Shown: in pieces, positions 18,704 to 27,324 of the stretch
How the letters are laid out: each line of letters begins with the position of its first letter
Numbering within the stretch: position 1 is the first letter of the stretch
Origin: Methyloprofundus sedimenti
Lineage (GTDB): Bacteria; Pseudomonadota; Gammaproteobacteria; Methylococcales; Methylomonadaceae
Direction of reading: 5' to 3'
DNA length: 64,000 bases
Assembly (NCBI RefSeq): GCF_002072955.1
Contig: NZ_LPUF01000001.1
Coordinates: forward strand, 2,192,896-2,256,895
Translations under genes and position numbers: made by a program
Notes under the pieces: model-generated
The model's input: only the letters and a program-made list of their open reading frames with translations
Told to the model about the DNA's origin: nothing
Database searches by the model: none

Positions 18704-19370
18704 CGATTTATCTATTTTTTATTTAATTACTCAAGCCAGTTTAGTTGTTCAACTGGTGATGCTTATTTTATTATTCGCTTCGTTGATTTCATGGACCTTT
18801 ATTATTTCGAAACATAAAGAACTAAAACGAGCAGTTAGGGTAACTGAAGAATTTGAATCTCATTTCTGGTCTGGCGGAGATTTAAGCCGCTTGTACACAC
18901 AGCTTAGCGCACAAGGAATGCAAGCAGAAGGACTGGAAAAAATCTTTATTGCGGGTTATAAAGAATTTTCGCGGATGCATAAAATCAGTGGCATACCGTC
19001 TGCTGAAAAAGTAGCAAATGCACAACGAGCTATGCGTATAGAATTAGCGCGAGAAATGGATAGACTGGATGAAAGTTTACCGTTTTTAGCGACAGTCGGG
19101 TCAACTAGCCCTTATGTGGGATTATTTGGAACTGTATGGGGTATTATGAATTCCTTCCGCTCACTTTCGATGGCAAAGCAGGCGACTTTGGCGCAAGTTG
19201 CTCCTGGCATTGCTGAAGCACTGGTGGCAACTGCGATTGGTCTATTTGCCGCAATTCCTGCCGTCGTTGCCTATAATAGTTTTGCCACGCGAATATATCG
19301 TTTAACGGGGCGTTACGAATTATTTATAGATGAGTTTGTTGTCCTGTTGCAGCGGCAGGCGCATTCATAA
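18696..19370 (+). CDS. tolQ: TolQ proton-channel subunit of the Tol-Pal motor
   Basis: 224 residues with three transmembrane helices (about 14-36, 130-155 and 165-195). The MotA/TolQ/ExbB signature is clear: FLATVGSTSPYVGLFGTVWG followed by APGIAEALVATAIGLFAAIP. Together with TolR it converts proton-motive force into movement of TolA during outer-membrane constriction at division. The start overlaps ybgC, and its stop shares one base with the tolR start. Confidence 0.97.
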   Translation: MHNDLSIFYLITQASLVVQLVMLILLFASLISWTFIISKHKELKRAVRVTEEFESHFWSGGDLSRLYTQLSAQGMQAEGLEKIFIAGYKEFSRMHKISGIPSAEKVANAQRAMRIELAREMDRLDESLPFLATVGSTSPYVGLFGTVWGIMNSFRSLSMAKQATLAQVAPGIAEALVATAIGLFAAIPAVVAYNSFATRIYRLTGRYELFIDEFVVLLQRQAHS

Positions 19371-19792
19371 TGAGAGAACGTAAGCCTAGAAAGCCGATGG
19401 CAGAAATCAATGTCGTTCCCTATATCGATGTGACACTGGTATTATTGATTATTTTCATGATTACCGCGCCTTTGATTCAATCAGGAGTCGATGTTGATTT
19501 ACCTCAGGCAGATGCGCAAGATATCAGCCTTGAAGATTTGCCGAATCCGGTGATTATTACTATCACCAAAGCAGGTCAGTTTTTTATTGATTTAGGTAAT
19601 GGTGAAGATGATGAACCTGTGACTGCGAATGAAGTTTTACTATTAACCCAGGCCGTACGTAAAAATAAACCGGCAACACAAGTTTATATTCGCGGAGATA
19701 AAGAAGTGGAATATGGAAAAGTCGTTACCGTGATGGCAGCTTTGAAAAATGCAGGCGTACCGAATGTCGGATTAATGACGGAAAATTTTTAA
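19370..19792 (+). CDS. tolR: TolR subunit of the Tol-Pal motor
   Basis: 140 residues: a short basic N-terminus (RKPRKPMAEINVVPYIDVTL), one transmembrane helix (about 20-40) carrying the essential Asp of YIDVTLVLLIIFMITAP, and a periplasmic ExbD/TolR domain ending in KNAGVPNVGLMTE. It forms the TolQ-TolR ion channel. Translationally coupled to tolQ. Confidence 0.97.
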   Translation: MRERKPRKPMAEINVVPYIDVTLVLLIIFMITAPLIQSGVDVDLPQADAQDISLEDLPNPVIITITKAGQFFIDLGNGEDDEPVTANEVLLLTQAVRKNKPATQVYIRGDKEVEYGKVVTVMAALKNAGVPNVGLMTENF

Positions 19793-19816
19793 ACTGTATT
19801 CTGGAAAAAAGTGACT

Positions 19817-20749
19817 ATGGGTAAATATTTCCTTTCATTTCTAATGTCATTAACTTTGCATTTGAGTATTATTGCCTTGTTCGTGTTTAGTTTCCCTATG
19901 GATACCCCGGTCTCTGAGATAAAAAAAGAGACCCCGGTTATTATTGAAGCCACCATATTAGATGAGAGTGTTGTTACAGCGAAAGCTAATGAACTAAAAC
20001 AGCAGCAGGAGAATAAAAAGCGTCTGCAGCAAAAACAACAAGATGATGTTGTAAAAAAATTAGAGCAAGAAAAACAAGATTTACAGCGATTAAAAGCTAA
20101 GCGTCAACAAGAAGAACAAGAAGCAAAAAAGCAAGCTGAACAGCTTAAAGTTGCGGCTCAAGAAGAGCAGAAAAAACTGCAGGACATCAAACAAAAGCTT
20201 GCTTTGGAAAAGAAAAAACAACAAGAAATTGATGGGCAGCGCCGGGCTGAAGAAAAAAAAAGGGAAATAGAAAAACAACGTAAAGCAAAAGCTGAGCGTA
20301 TTGCAGAAGAACAACGCCAATTAGAAGCGGCAAAGATTGAAGCAGAAAAGCAGAAGAAAATAGCTGAAGTTAAAAAACAAAAAGCTCTGGAAGAAAAATT
20401 ACGTCTTGATGCTGTCAGAGAGGAAGAAGAAAATAGGCAACGAGCAGAAAATGCTAGAATTGCTGAAAAAGAAACAGCAGATGCAACAGCTTTAATAAAG
20501 CGTAAAATAACGCAAAGCTGGAATAGACCAGTTTCCGTGCACAGTAATTTGAAATGTAAGATTAGAATTGGACTGATTGCTAGCGGAGATGTCATGTCAG
20601 TTGTTATAGTTGAGAGCAGTGGAAATTCTGTATTTGATGATTCAGCTGAACGAGCTGTAAGAAAAGCGTCACCATTACCAGTACCTAAAGATCCAAATAT
20701 TTTTCAAAAGTTTAGAAGTTTTAATCTGGAGTTTGCACCGGATAAATAA
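19817..20749 (+). CDS. tolA: TolA energy-transducing protein
   Basis: About 310 residues. One N-terminal transmembrane helix (YFLSFLMSLTLHLSIIALFV), then a very long Lys/Glu/Gln-rich helical domain (~60-220, poly-KQQEE type), and a C-terminal TonB/TolA-like domain (ITQSWNRPVSVHSNLKCKIR ... FDDSAERAVRKASPLPVP). It spans the periplasm to contact Pal and TolB. A GTG two codons upstream (19811) is an alternative start; the ATG at 19817 is preferred. Confidence 0.95.
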   Translation: MGKYFLSFLMSLTLHLSIIALFVFSFPMDTPVSEIKKETPVIIEATILDESVVTAKANELKQQQENKKRLQQKQQDDVVKKLEQEKQDLQRLKAKRQQEEQEAKKQAEQLKVAAQEEQKKLQDIKQKLALEKKKQQEIDGQRRAEEKKREIEKQRKAKAERIAEEQRQLEAAKIEAEKQKKIAEVKKQKALEEKLRLDAVREEEENRQRAENARIAEKETADATALIKRKITQSWNRPVSVHSNLKCKIRIGLIASGDVMSVVIVESSGNSVFDDSAERAVRKASPLPVPKDPNIFQKFRSFNLEFAPDK

Positions 20750-20801
20750 TGATTCTAGTGGTTGTTGCCTTTCGGGGTATAAATTAAATTAATGAGTAAA
20801 C

Positions 20802-22109
20802 GTGATTAAATTAAGCAAAAATATAGCTGTTTTTTTAATAACCATGACTGCCTTGATATATAGTCATGTCTTACAAGCAGAATTAACGATAGAAATTACC
20901 GAAGGTGTGCAAAGTGCTTATAAAATAGCAGTTGTGCCTTTTGCTGCACCTGAGGGAGGGGCGCTAAATACCGATGTTGTGCAAATAATTTCTCAGGATT
21001 TAGCCGGAAGTGGCTATTTTAAGGTGCTCCCCAGAGGAGAAATGCTGACTTACCCTACGCAGCCAGCCCAGGTTAAATTTCGTAATTGGACTGCAATAGG
21101 CCAGGACTATCTGGTAATAGGTGCTATCACTAAAGATAATAACCTTTACCATATAGAAATGAGTTTGTTTGATATTTATAAAAAAGAGCAATTAAAAGGT
21201 TTACGAATTACTGTTGGAGCTTCGTCCTTAAATATGGCGGCACATCATTTAAGCGATGTAATCTATCAGCAAATTACGGGAATTGCTGGTGTTTTTAGCA
21301 CGCGCATTGCTTACATCACCAACCAATTCGATGCGCAAAATAAGCCGCAATATAAATTACAAGTTGCTGATTATGATGGTAAAAATGCGATATCAATTGC
21401 CCAGTCAAAAGAGCCTATTATGTCGCCGGCCTGGTCGCCTGACGGACAAAAAATCGCCTATGTGTCTTTTGAAAATAAAGTCTCTGAAATTTTTGTTCAG
21501 ACACTGAAAACTGGAGAACGAAAAAGCGTTGCCAAGTACAAAGGCATTAATGGATCACCAGCCTGGTCACCTGATGGAAAAAAATTGGCTATTACTTTAT
21601 CCAAAGACGGTAATTCGGATATTTATATATTAACGTTGGCTGACTTATCTTTAATAAAATTAACCCGGTCCTTGGCGATAGATACCGAAGCTTCCTGGTC
21701 TCCTGATGGTAAACAAATCCTTTTTACTTCGGATCGTGGCGGATTGCCGCAAATATATGTTATGCCGAGTAATGGACAGGGAAGTGCAAAGCGGATAACC
21801 TTCGATGGCAATTATAATGCTCGTGGTGCATTTTCAGCAGATGGAAAAAAGATAGTCATGGTGCAGGGTACACAAGGTAAATACCGAATAGCCTTATTAA
21901 ATTTGACAACAGGCGCAAACACAGTATTGACGGAGGGTCCCTTTGATGAATCACCTAGTTTCGCACCGAATGGCCAGATGATTATTTATGCCCGTAGAAA
22001 GGGTAATAAGGAAATTTTATCGACCATTACCCTGGATGGGCTGGCCCGAAAGGATATACAAGCTGCATATGGTAAAGTTCGGGAGCCTGCGTGGGCTCCA
22101 CGTAAGTAA
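20802..22109 (+). CDS. tolB: TolB periplasmic beta-propeller
   Basis: 435 residues starting with GTG. A signal peptide ends at VLQAELTIEI (about residue 26). The N-terminal alpha/beta domain reaches to about 160, then a six-bladed propeller with repeated WSPDGQKIAY, WSPDGKKLAI, WSPDGKQILF, FSADGKKIVM and FAPNGQMIIY motifs. TolB shuttles between Pal and OmpF-like partners in the Tol system. It follows tolA by 52 bases on the same strand. Confidence 0.97.
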   Translation: MIKLSKNIAVFLITMTALIYSHVLQAELTIEITEGVQSAYKIAVVPFAAPEGGALNTDVVQIISQDLAGSGYFKVLPRGEMLTYPTQPAQVKFRNWTAIGQDYLVIGAITKDNNLYHIEMSLFDIYKKEQLKGLRITVGASSLNMAAHHLSDVIYQQITGIAGVFSTRIAYITNQFDAQNKPQYKLQVADYDGKNAISIAQSKEPIMSPAWSPDGQKIAYVSFENKVSEIFVQTLKTGERKSVAKYKGINGSPAWSPDGKKLAITLSKDGNSDIYILTLADLSLIKLTRSLAIDTEASWSPDGKQILFTSDRGGLPQIYVMPSNGQGSAKRITFDGNYNARGAFSADGKKIVMVQGTQGKYRIALLNLTTGANTVLTEGPFDESPSFAPNGQMIIYARRKGNKEILSTITLDGLARKDIQAAYGKVREPAWAPRK

Positions 22110-22222
22110 TGCAATAAAACGTAACAACGCTGAATAAATTACCTGGATTTTAACAGTCCATGATTTTTGTATTTGTTACAAAAGGATTCAGTACATTAAC
22201 TTTTTTCAAAAGGCTTAGAAAT

Positions 22223-22807
22223 ATGAAATTTAATAAAACAGTAGTTAGCCTCTTTATCTTTATTATGGCGACTTTATTATCCGGATGCAGTACTGATGCA
22301 ATTAAAGGCGGCTTATCAGATAGCTCAAACCCTGATGATGCTAGCTCAGACAGCCAGAGTTATGTTTATAATGCCGATGGTGCGCAAGTAACTGAACTTA
22401 AACTGGATAAAAATCAAAATCTCAGTGCAGCTGAACAGTTAATGCTTAGCCCTGAATTTTCTGATCCCTCTAGCCCTTTATCTAAGCGGACGATCTATTT
22501 TAAATATGATAGTAGCCAGGTATTAAATGAGTTTATTCCTGTGATTAACGCGCATGCGCAATATTTAATGAACCACCCCAACCAAAGAATTACCCTTGAA
22601 GGTCATTCAGATGAACGTGGGACACGTGAGTACAATATTGCTCTTGCTGAACAACGTGCAAAATCAGTATTTAAAATGTTGCAATTGATAGGTGTTATGA
22701 GCAATCAAGTTGATATTGTGAGTTATGGCGAAGAAAAGCCGGTTGCACTGGAACATAATGATGATTCATTTGCCCTTAATCGCCGGGTAGAAGTGGTATA
22801 TAAATAA
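22223..22807 (+). CDS. pal: Pal peptidoglycan-associated lipoprotein
   Basis: About 194 residues from the ATG at 22223, chosen because it gives a lipoprotein signal with lipobox LLSGC near residue 20; an upstream in-frame ATG at 22160 would bury the signal. The OmpA-like domain has TIYFKYDSSQVLNEF, LEGHSDERGTREYNIALAEQ RA and SYGEEKPV, including the peptidoglycan-binding Asp and Arg. It anchors the outer membrane to the wall. Its stop shares bases with the cpoB start (TAATG). Confidence 0.96.
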   Translation: MKFNKTVVSLFIFIMATLLSGCSTDAIKGGLSDSSNPDDASSDSQSYVYNADGAQVTELKLDKNQNLSAAEQLMLSPEFSDPSSPLSKRTIYFKYDSSQVLNEFIPVINAHAQYLMNHPNQRITLEGHSDERGTREYNIALAEQRAKSVFKMLQLIGVMSNQVDIVSYGEEKPVALEHNDDSFALNRRVEVVYK

Positions 22808-23691
22808 TGAGCAAGTTTTATCTATTAATAGTCTTTTGTATTTCCGGTTTAGCCCATGCTGAATCCAGAAAACTGCCGCCTATTATTAATAACTCAAGTT
22901 ATGCAAATGGTGCTGCCTATATTGATCAGGCCTCTGCTAATCAATCTATGCTGGAGATGCTAGGCCGGGTAGAATCCTTACAAACCGAGATACAACAACT
23001 TCGTGGCCTGATTGAGCAGCAGAGTCATGAAATAAATATTTTAAAACAGCGCGAGCAAAATATTTATGCAGATATAAATATACGCCTGCAGCAATTAGAG
23101 AGCGCAAGCGGCATTCCTGTAAGCGCTGCTGTTGTTGCAAAGCCTGAGACATTAAATATTCCGGTTAAGCAAAGTAAAGTAATTGCGCCTAGCGCTGTTG
23201 TTGCAAAGCCTGAGACATTAAATATCCCGATTAAGCAAAGTAAAGTAACTGCGCCTGTTACTGTTAAACAAGCTCAGGTTCTGCCAGAAAAAAAGGTAAT
23301 ACCTAAATCAAAAAGCGATGAGAAAGCTGCTTTTGACAAGGCCTTTGCCAGTGTGAAAAATAGTCATTATCAGGAGGCGATTACCGAACTTGAGCAATTT
23401 TTGCTAGATTATCCAGATGGAGTGTACACAGATAATGCTCACTTCTGGCTAGGTTCTGTATATAAAGTAGTAAATGATATTCCGGCAGCAAAAACAAATT
23501 TTCAAGCCGTTTATACTCAATATCCAAAAAGTGAGAAGGCGGGAATGGCGATGCTTAAGCTAGCGGATATATACAGCGAAGAAAACAATATCACAAAAGC
23601 GCAACAATTGTACGTCCGCATTATCAGCCAGTATGCTGATAGCACAGCTGCAAATATGGCAGAAAAAAATTTACAGAGTCCAGGTCAGTAA
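22807..23691 (+). CDS. cpoB: CpoB/YbgF TPR periplasmic coordinator
   Basis: 294 residues: signal peptide (cleavage near SGLAHA), N-terminal trimerising coiled coil (about 40-100), Pro/Ala/Lys linker, then a C-terminal TPR domain (AFDKAFASVKNSHYQEAITE ... AGMAMLKLADIYSEENN). The linker contains a near-perfect tandem duplication of 22 residues (VVAKPETLNIPVKQSKV...) encoded by a ~66-bp direct repeat at about 23126-23257. CpoB couples Tol activity to PBP1B-driven wall synthesis. Confidence 0.93.
   Translation: MSKFYLLIVFCISGLAHAESRKLPPIINNSSYANGAAYIDQASANQSMLEMLGRVESLQTEIQQLRGLIEQQSHEINILKQREQNIYADINIRLQQLESASGIPVSAAVVAKPETLNIPVKQSKVIAPSAVVAKPETLNIPIKQSKVTAPVTVKQAQVLPEKKVIPKSKSDEKAAFDKAFASVKNSHYQEAITELEQFLLDYPDGVYTDNAHFWLGSVYKVVNDIPAAKTNFQAVYTQYPKSEKAGMAMLKLADIYSEENNITKAQQLYVRIISQYADSTAANMAEKNLQSPGQ
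23126..23257 (+). repeat. 66-bp tandem duplication inside cpoB
   Basis: Two consecutive copies of a 66-base in-frame unit beginning gcgctgttgttgcaaagcct, differing at only a few positions. It doubles a KPETLNIP-containing segment of the linker between coiled coil and TPR domain. The near identity suggests a recent slippage or recombination event. Confidence 0.85.
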
Positions 23692-23696
23692 GTCTA

Positions 23697-24344
23697 GTGA
23701 AAAGTGATGATTTACGTATCAGTGAAATTTTTTATTCACTACAGGGAGAATCCAGGTCAGTCGGCATACCCACTGTTTTTATTCGTTTAACAGGATGCCC
23801 TTTACGTTGCCAGTATTGTGATACGAGCTATGCTTTTTCAGGTGGTGAAATGCGAAGTCTAGCCAGTATTATTGATCAAGTGGCCCAATATAATACCCGC
23901 TATATTACCGTGACAGGTGGTGAGCCATTAGCACAGCGGGGGTGCCTGGAATTACTTAAGCAATTAGCAGACAAAAATTATAGTGTTTCTCTGGAAACCA
24001 GTGGAGCCATTGATGTATCAAGTGTTGATGTACGCATAGATAAAGTAATGGATCTGAAAACTCCGGCATCGGCTGAAGAGCATCGTAACCGGTATAATAA
24101 TCTACAATATCTGAATAGCAAAGACCAGATTAAATTTGTTATTTGCAATGCAGAAGATTATGCATGGTCTAAAGCAAAAATGGCAGAACATGAATTAACA
24201 CAAAAATGTGAAATTTTATTTTCTCCATCTTTGGGACAACAAGATCCGACTGAATTAGCTGAATGGATTTTAGCCGATCAATTACCTGTCCGCTTTCAAG
24301 TTCAGTTACACAAATTTCTTTGGGGTGATGTAGCAGGTAAGTAA
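23697..24344 (+). CDS. queE: QueE 7-carboxy-7-deazaguanine synthase
   Basis: A 215-residue radical-SAM enzyme starting with GTG. The cluster-binding motif is CPLRCQYC in TGCPLRCQYCDTSYAFSGG (Cys residues at about 33, 37 and 40; CxxxCxxC), with the SAM-binding TVTGGEPL near 80. The N-terminus ISEIFYSLQGESRSVGIPTV is typical. It makes the deazaguanine ring of queuosine precursors from carboxy-tetrahydropterin. Placement directly after cpoB is a frequent gammaproteobacterial arrangement. Confidence 0.95.
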   Translation: MKSDDLRISEIFYSLQGESRSVGIPTVFIRLTGCPLRCQYCDTSYAFSGGEMRSLASIIDQVAQYNTRYITVTGGEPLAQRGCLELLKQLADKNYSVSLETSGAIDVSSVDVRIDKVMDLKTPASAEEHRNRYNNLQYLNSKDQIKFVICNAEDYAWSKAKMAEHELTQKCEILFSPSLGQQDPTELAEWILADQLPVRFQVQLHKFLWGDVAGK

Positions 24345-24944
24345 GTTAACACTTTTTGCGTGAAGATTAATGTGTCTGGAAAATAACATGAACTAAATTT
24401 ATCAGTGTTTATACTTCGCGCGGTTACATATACGGTTTTATAGCGGCCTATTTTAGCGAATAGCTGCGTTGTTGAAACAGGTGTGTAGCTTGATATGCGC
24501 CTATTTCAGCGCCTTGCTCTCAACTAAAATCAACTTGATAAAAATTCCGTATCCGTGACTGCGCGAAGTACATTAAGTTACTTATCAGTATTACACAAAA
24601 AAACTGTCTGCTGGCCCCCGCAACTCTTTCAGAATCTATTTATAATATATTTCGCTGTTTACAGCGACACCATGCACTCGGTCTTAAATGGTTCGGTTCG
24701 GATTGGCAAGATTTTAATCCCAGAATGGTCATATTAAAAAAATCAATGAAACGTGATACCAGTACCCAGTATCATGAGTAAAAGAGTTGCTATAAATCAG
24801 GTTATCATTAAATTTAAATAATGGAAAATTGGCAGAGTAGTTGTGCCTGCTAAATTATCCAAAAAATCAATTCTTAGATGGTGTATCATTTTCATTTGAA
24901 ACTATCTAAAATCAAACAATTATCTCCTAAGCAAAAAATAAATC
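24345..24944. other. 600-bp gap with a MITE-like element and no gene
   Basis: Apart from the 159-bp inverted-repeat element at 24412-24570, I see only AT-rich sequence. A 60-codon frame at 24555-24737 starts inside the element and has no recognisable motif. The promoter of the downstream pseudouridine synthase should lie in 24750-24940. Confidence 0.4.
24412..24570. mobile_element. 159-bp MITE-like element, gcgcgaagta family
   Basis: Terminal inverted repeats of 24 bp: left tacttcgcgcggttacatat (24412 onward) and right, inverted, atccgtgactgcgcgaagta (to 24570), with about four mismatches. No coding capacity. Solo ends occur at 7697-7710 and 8381-8407, showing that it is a dispersed family in this genome. 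Confidence 0.65.
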
Positions 24945-25952
24945 GTGAAAACTCAAGCCCCTGTTATCAATATAAAACCTTATGCAGCTGATAAGGATAC
25001 TGCAGATGTTACTAACCAGACAGCTAAGACTCCCAAAAGTGAAAATAAACTTGAGGGTGAGCGTATTCAAAAAGTATTGGCAAGAGGCGGGGTAGGCTCA
25101 CGTCGGGAGGTTGAACGCTGGATAACTGAAGGGCTTGTACAGCTTAATGGCCAGCCCGCTACTTTAGGGGATCGTTTAAAAGCAGGCGATGATTTAGTTT
25201 TAAAGGGGCGCCCTTTAAAATGGGAAAAATTTACTGTACAACCGACTCGGGTATTGATTTATCACAAACCAACAGGCGAAGTGGTTACTCGCAATGACCC
25301 TGAAGATCGTCCTGTCGTGTTCAAAAAACTACCTAAGTTATTAACGGGGCGCTGGATCGCAGTTGGGCGTTTGGATATCAATACTCAGGGGCTATTATTA
25401 TTTACCAACAATGGCGAGTTAGCCAATCGTTTGATGCATCCTTCATCGGAAATTGATCGTGAATATGCTGTGCGTATTTTAGGTGAAGTGTCTGATGATA
25501 ACCTTGCGCAATTAAAAAAAGGCGTGCAATTAGAAGATGGTCTGGCGAAATTTGATGACATACAGTTTAATGGCGGTGAGGGCGCTAATCGCTGGTATCA
25601 TGTTACTGTAAAAGAAGGAAGAAACCGCCTTGTTCGTCGTTTGTGGGAAGCTTTGGAGTTCCAGGTTAGCCGCTTAATGCGAGTACGTTATGGCCCTGTT
25701 TTTTTACCGGATGGTCTCGGTGCGAGGCAGACATATGAACTAACATCCAAAGAACTGGATGATTTGTTAACCTTTGTAGGTTTGCCCACTGAAAGGTTTG
25801 AACATACTGTTAAACCAAGAGCGCCAGGTAAAACTAAGTCGCAAGTAAAAGTCAGTGATAAGCCCAATGCCAGGCAATCTAAACCGTCAGATGAGCGCAG
25901 CCGGACAGAAAAAAAGTCATCTTATGATAAAAATAGACGTCCTAGACGATAG
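24945..25952 (+). CDS. rluB: RluB/RsuA-family pseudouridine synthase
   Basis: 335 residues starting with GTG. An S4 RNA-binding domain opens after a ~35-residue basic leader (RIQKVLARGGVGSRREVERW, then LVQLNGQPATLGDRL). The catalytic domain has VGRLDINTQGLLLFTNNGEL with the nucleophilic Asp in GRLD (near residue 143) and EGRNRLVRRLWEAL. The C-terminal tail (~290-335) is a basic, disordered Lys/Arg/Ser stretch. Fits RluB, which modifies U2605 of 23S rRNA; other RsuA-family specificities cannot be excluded. Confidence 0.9.
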   Translation: MKTQAPVINIKPYAADKDTADVTNQTAKTPKSENKLEGERIQKVLARGGVGSRREVERWITEGLVQLNGQPATLGDRLKAGDDLVLKGRPLKWEKFTVQPTRVLIYHKPTGEVVTRNDPEDRPVVFKKLPKLLTGRWIAVGRLDINTQGLLLFTNNGELANRLMHPSSEIDREYAVRILGEVSDDNLAQLKKGVQLEDGLAKFDDIQFNGGEGANRWYHVTVKEGRNRLVRRLWEALEFQVSRLMRVRYGPVFLPDGLGARQTYELTSKELDDLLTFVGLPTERFEHTVKPRAPGKTKSQVKVSDKPNARQSKPSDERSRTEKKSSYDKNRRPRR

Positions 25953-26110
25953 GCAATATTTTGTTATGCTCTGCAGCACTCACTGAACGTAGAATTTAAA
26001 AAGTATTGGTTGGCGCTTTTATCTTCGCCGTCATTAAGTTAATAAATCCTGTGATTTTTGCTTCAACAAATGGCAATAGCGTAGATTCTCAAACACTTAA
26101 AAATAGATAT

Positions 26111-27094
26111 ATGGACTTTAAAATGATCAAATTAACACTGGGTGAAGAAAGTTATACTTGCTTGCCTGAAGAATCGGTACTGGATACCTTGATAAGAGCA
26201 GAAGTAGATATTTCGTATGCTTGTAAAAAAGGCACTTGCCATAGTTGTATTGCACGTAGTGTTAATCATGCGCCTCCAGAAGTTGCTCAAAAGGGCCTTA
26301 AAGCGACTCAGAAACAACAAAATTACTTTCTTGCCTGCCAATGCTATCCTGAGCGGGATATGCAGATTAAGCTCCCGGATCAATCCGAGATTTTTAGCCA
26401 GGGAAAAGTTATTCTTAATGAAATGTTGAATCACAACACCCTATTATTAAAAATTGAGTGTCAGGATATACAGGAATATTTTGCTGGACAGTTTGTGAAT
26501 TTACAACGTGATGATGGTTTGATTCGCAGTTATTCAATCGCTAATGTGCCGCAGCAAGATGGTATTTTAGAATTTCATATACGTCGTTTACCAGATGGTA
26601 AATTTAGTGAATGGTTACATGATGAGATAAGAATTGGGGATAATATTGCGGTTTCAGAACCACATGGACATTGCTTTTATATTCCTGAACGTGCCGAGCA
26701 AGGGCTTTTATTGGTAGGCACAGGAACTGGTTTGGCACCTTTGGCGGGTATTCTGGAAGATGCACTAAAACAGGGACATACAGGGCCTGTAAAGTTATTT
26801 CATGGCTCTAGTACGGTTGAAGATCTATATCGGGTCGATGAATTACGTGAGTTTGCCAGGAAATACACTAATTTTTCTTATTTCCCCTGTGTCTCTAGTG
26901 AGCATGTTCCCGAAGGATATGTCGCCGGGCGTGCCGATAAAGTGGCTTTAGCGCATATGGATGACTGGAAAGGCTGGCGAGTTTTTTTATGTGGGCATCC
27001 TGATATGGTAAGCTCAATGAAAATTGAAGCGTTTATGAAAGGTGTCTCTATGGGGGATATTTTTACTGATGCTTTTGTGACAGCAGCTAGTTGA
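26111..27094 (+). CDS. Ferredoxin-flavin oxidoreductase (oxygenase-reductase type)
   Basis: About 327 residues from the ATG at 26111 (an ATG at 26123 is equally possible; the open frame extends to 26006 but the extra N-terminus is not conserved-looking). An N-terminal plant-type 2Fe-2S domain has ACKKGTCHSC and a fourth Cys in FLACQC. Then an FAD domain (IRSYSIANVP) and an NAD domain (GTGTGLAPLAGI, FLCGHPDMV). This layout is that of MmoC, phenol-hydroxylase P5 and glucoseen-reductase-type electron donors. There is no oxygenase next to it, so the partner is unknown. Confidence 0.88.
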   Translation: MDFKMIKLTLGEESYTCLPEESVLDTLIRAEVDISYACKKGTCHSCIARSVNHAPPEVAQKGLKATQKQQNYFLACQCYPERDMQIKLPDQSEIFSQGKVILNEMLNHNTLLLKIECQDIQEYFAGQFVNLQRDDGLIRSYSIANVPQQDGILEFHIRRLPDGKFSEWLHDEIRIGDNIAVSEPHGHCFYIPERAEQGLLLVGTGTGLAPLAGILEDALKQGHTGPVKLFHGSSTVEDLYRVDELREFARKYTNFSYFPCVSSEHVPEGYVAGRADKVALAHMDDWKGWRVFLCGHPDMVSSMKIEAFMKGVSMGDIFTDAFVTAAS

Positions 27095-27164
27095 ATTTAT
27101 TATTTTCTTAAATATCGTTTAGCTACTCTGTGTTTCTTGACTCAGGGCGTCTATCCATGTATTG

Positions 27165-27205
27165 CGCAGAGCGTAGGGACGAGATAGCCGAGGCTTTAGC
27201 TCGGC
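27165..27205. repeat. Palindromic repeat, copy 2, with GCCGAG hairpin
   Basis: cgcagagcgtagggacgaga (27165-27184) is the reverse complement, with two mismatches, of the repeat at 152-171. Directly beside it gccgaggctttagctcggc (27187-27205) forms a perfect 6-bp stem. It lies between the reductase and hrpA and may end transcription of the former, though no T-run follows. Confidence 0.5.
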
Positions 27206-27324
27206 TAGTGGGTAGCCCAATCCATACCGTTTTAGACCCGTTATTATCATCCTTCCCAAGCCCTGCGCGAGAATTTGTGTAAAGGTATTTGCTGTAACCA
27301 TCATTCTCTTGTGTTTTTATCTAT

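Noticed and set aside
20090-20595. Long minus-strand Phe/Cys/Ser-rich frames
   Set aside because: Antisense of the Lys/Glu/Gln-rich TolA helix; composition artefact.
26006-26110. Upstream extension of the ferredoxin-reductase frame
   Set aside because: Hydrophobic, not part of the 2Fe-2S fold; the ATG at 26111 or 26123 gives the expected N-terminus.
27119-27304. 61-codon minus-strand frame before hrpA
   Set aside because: Most of it is the palindromic repeat; not conserved-looking and without ribosome site.
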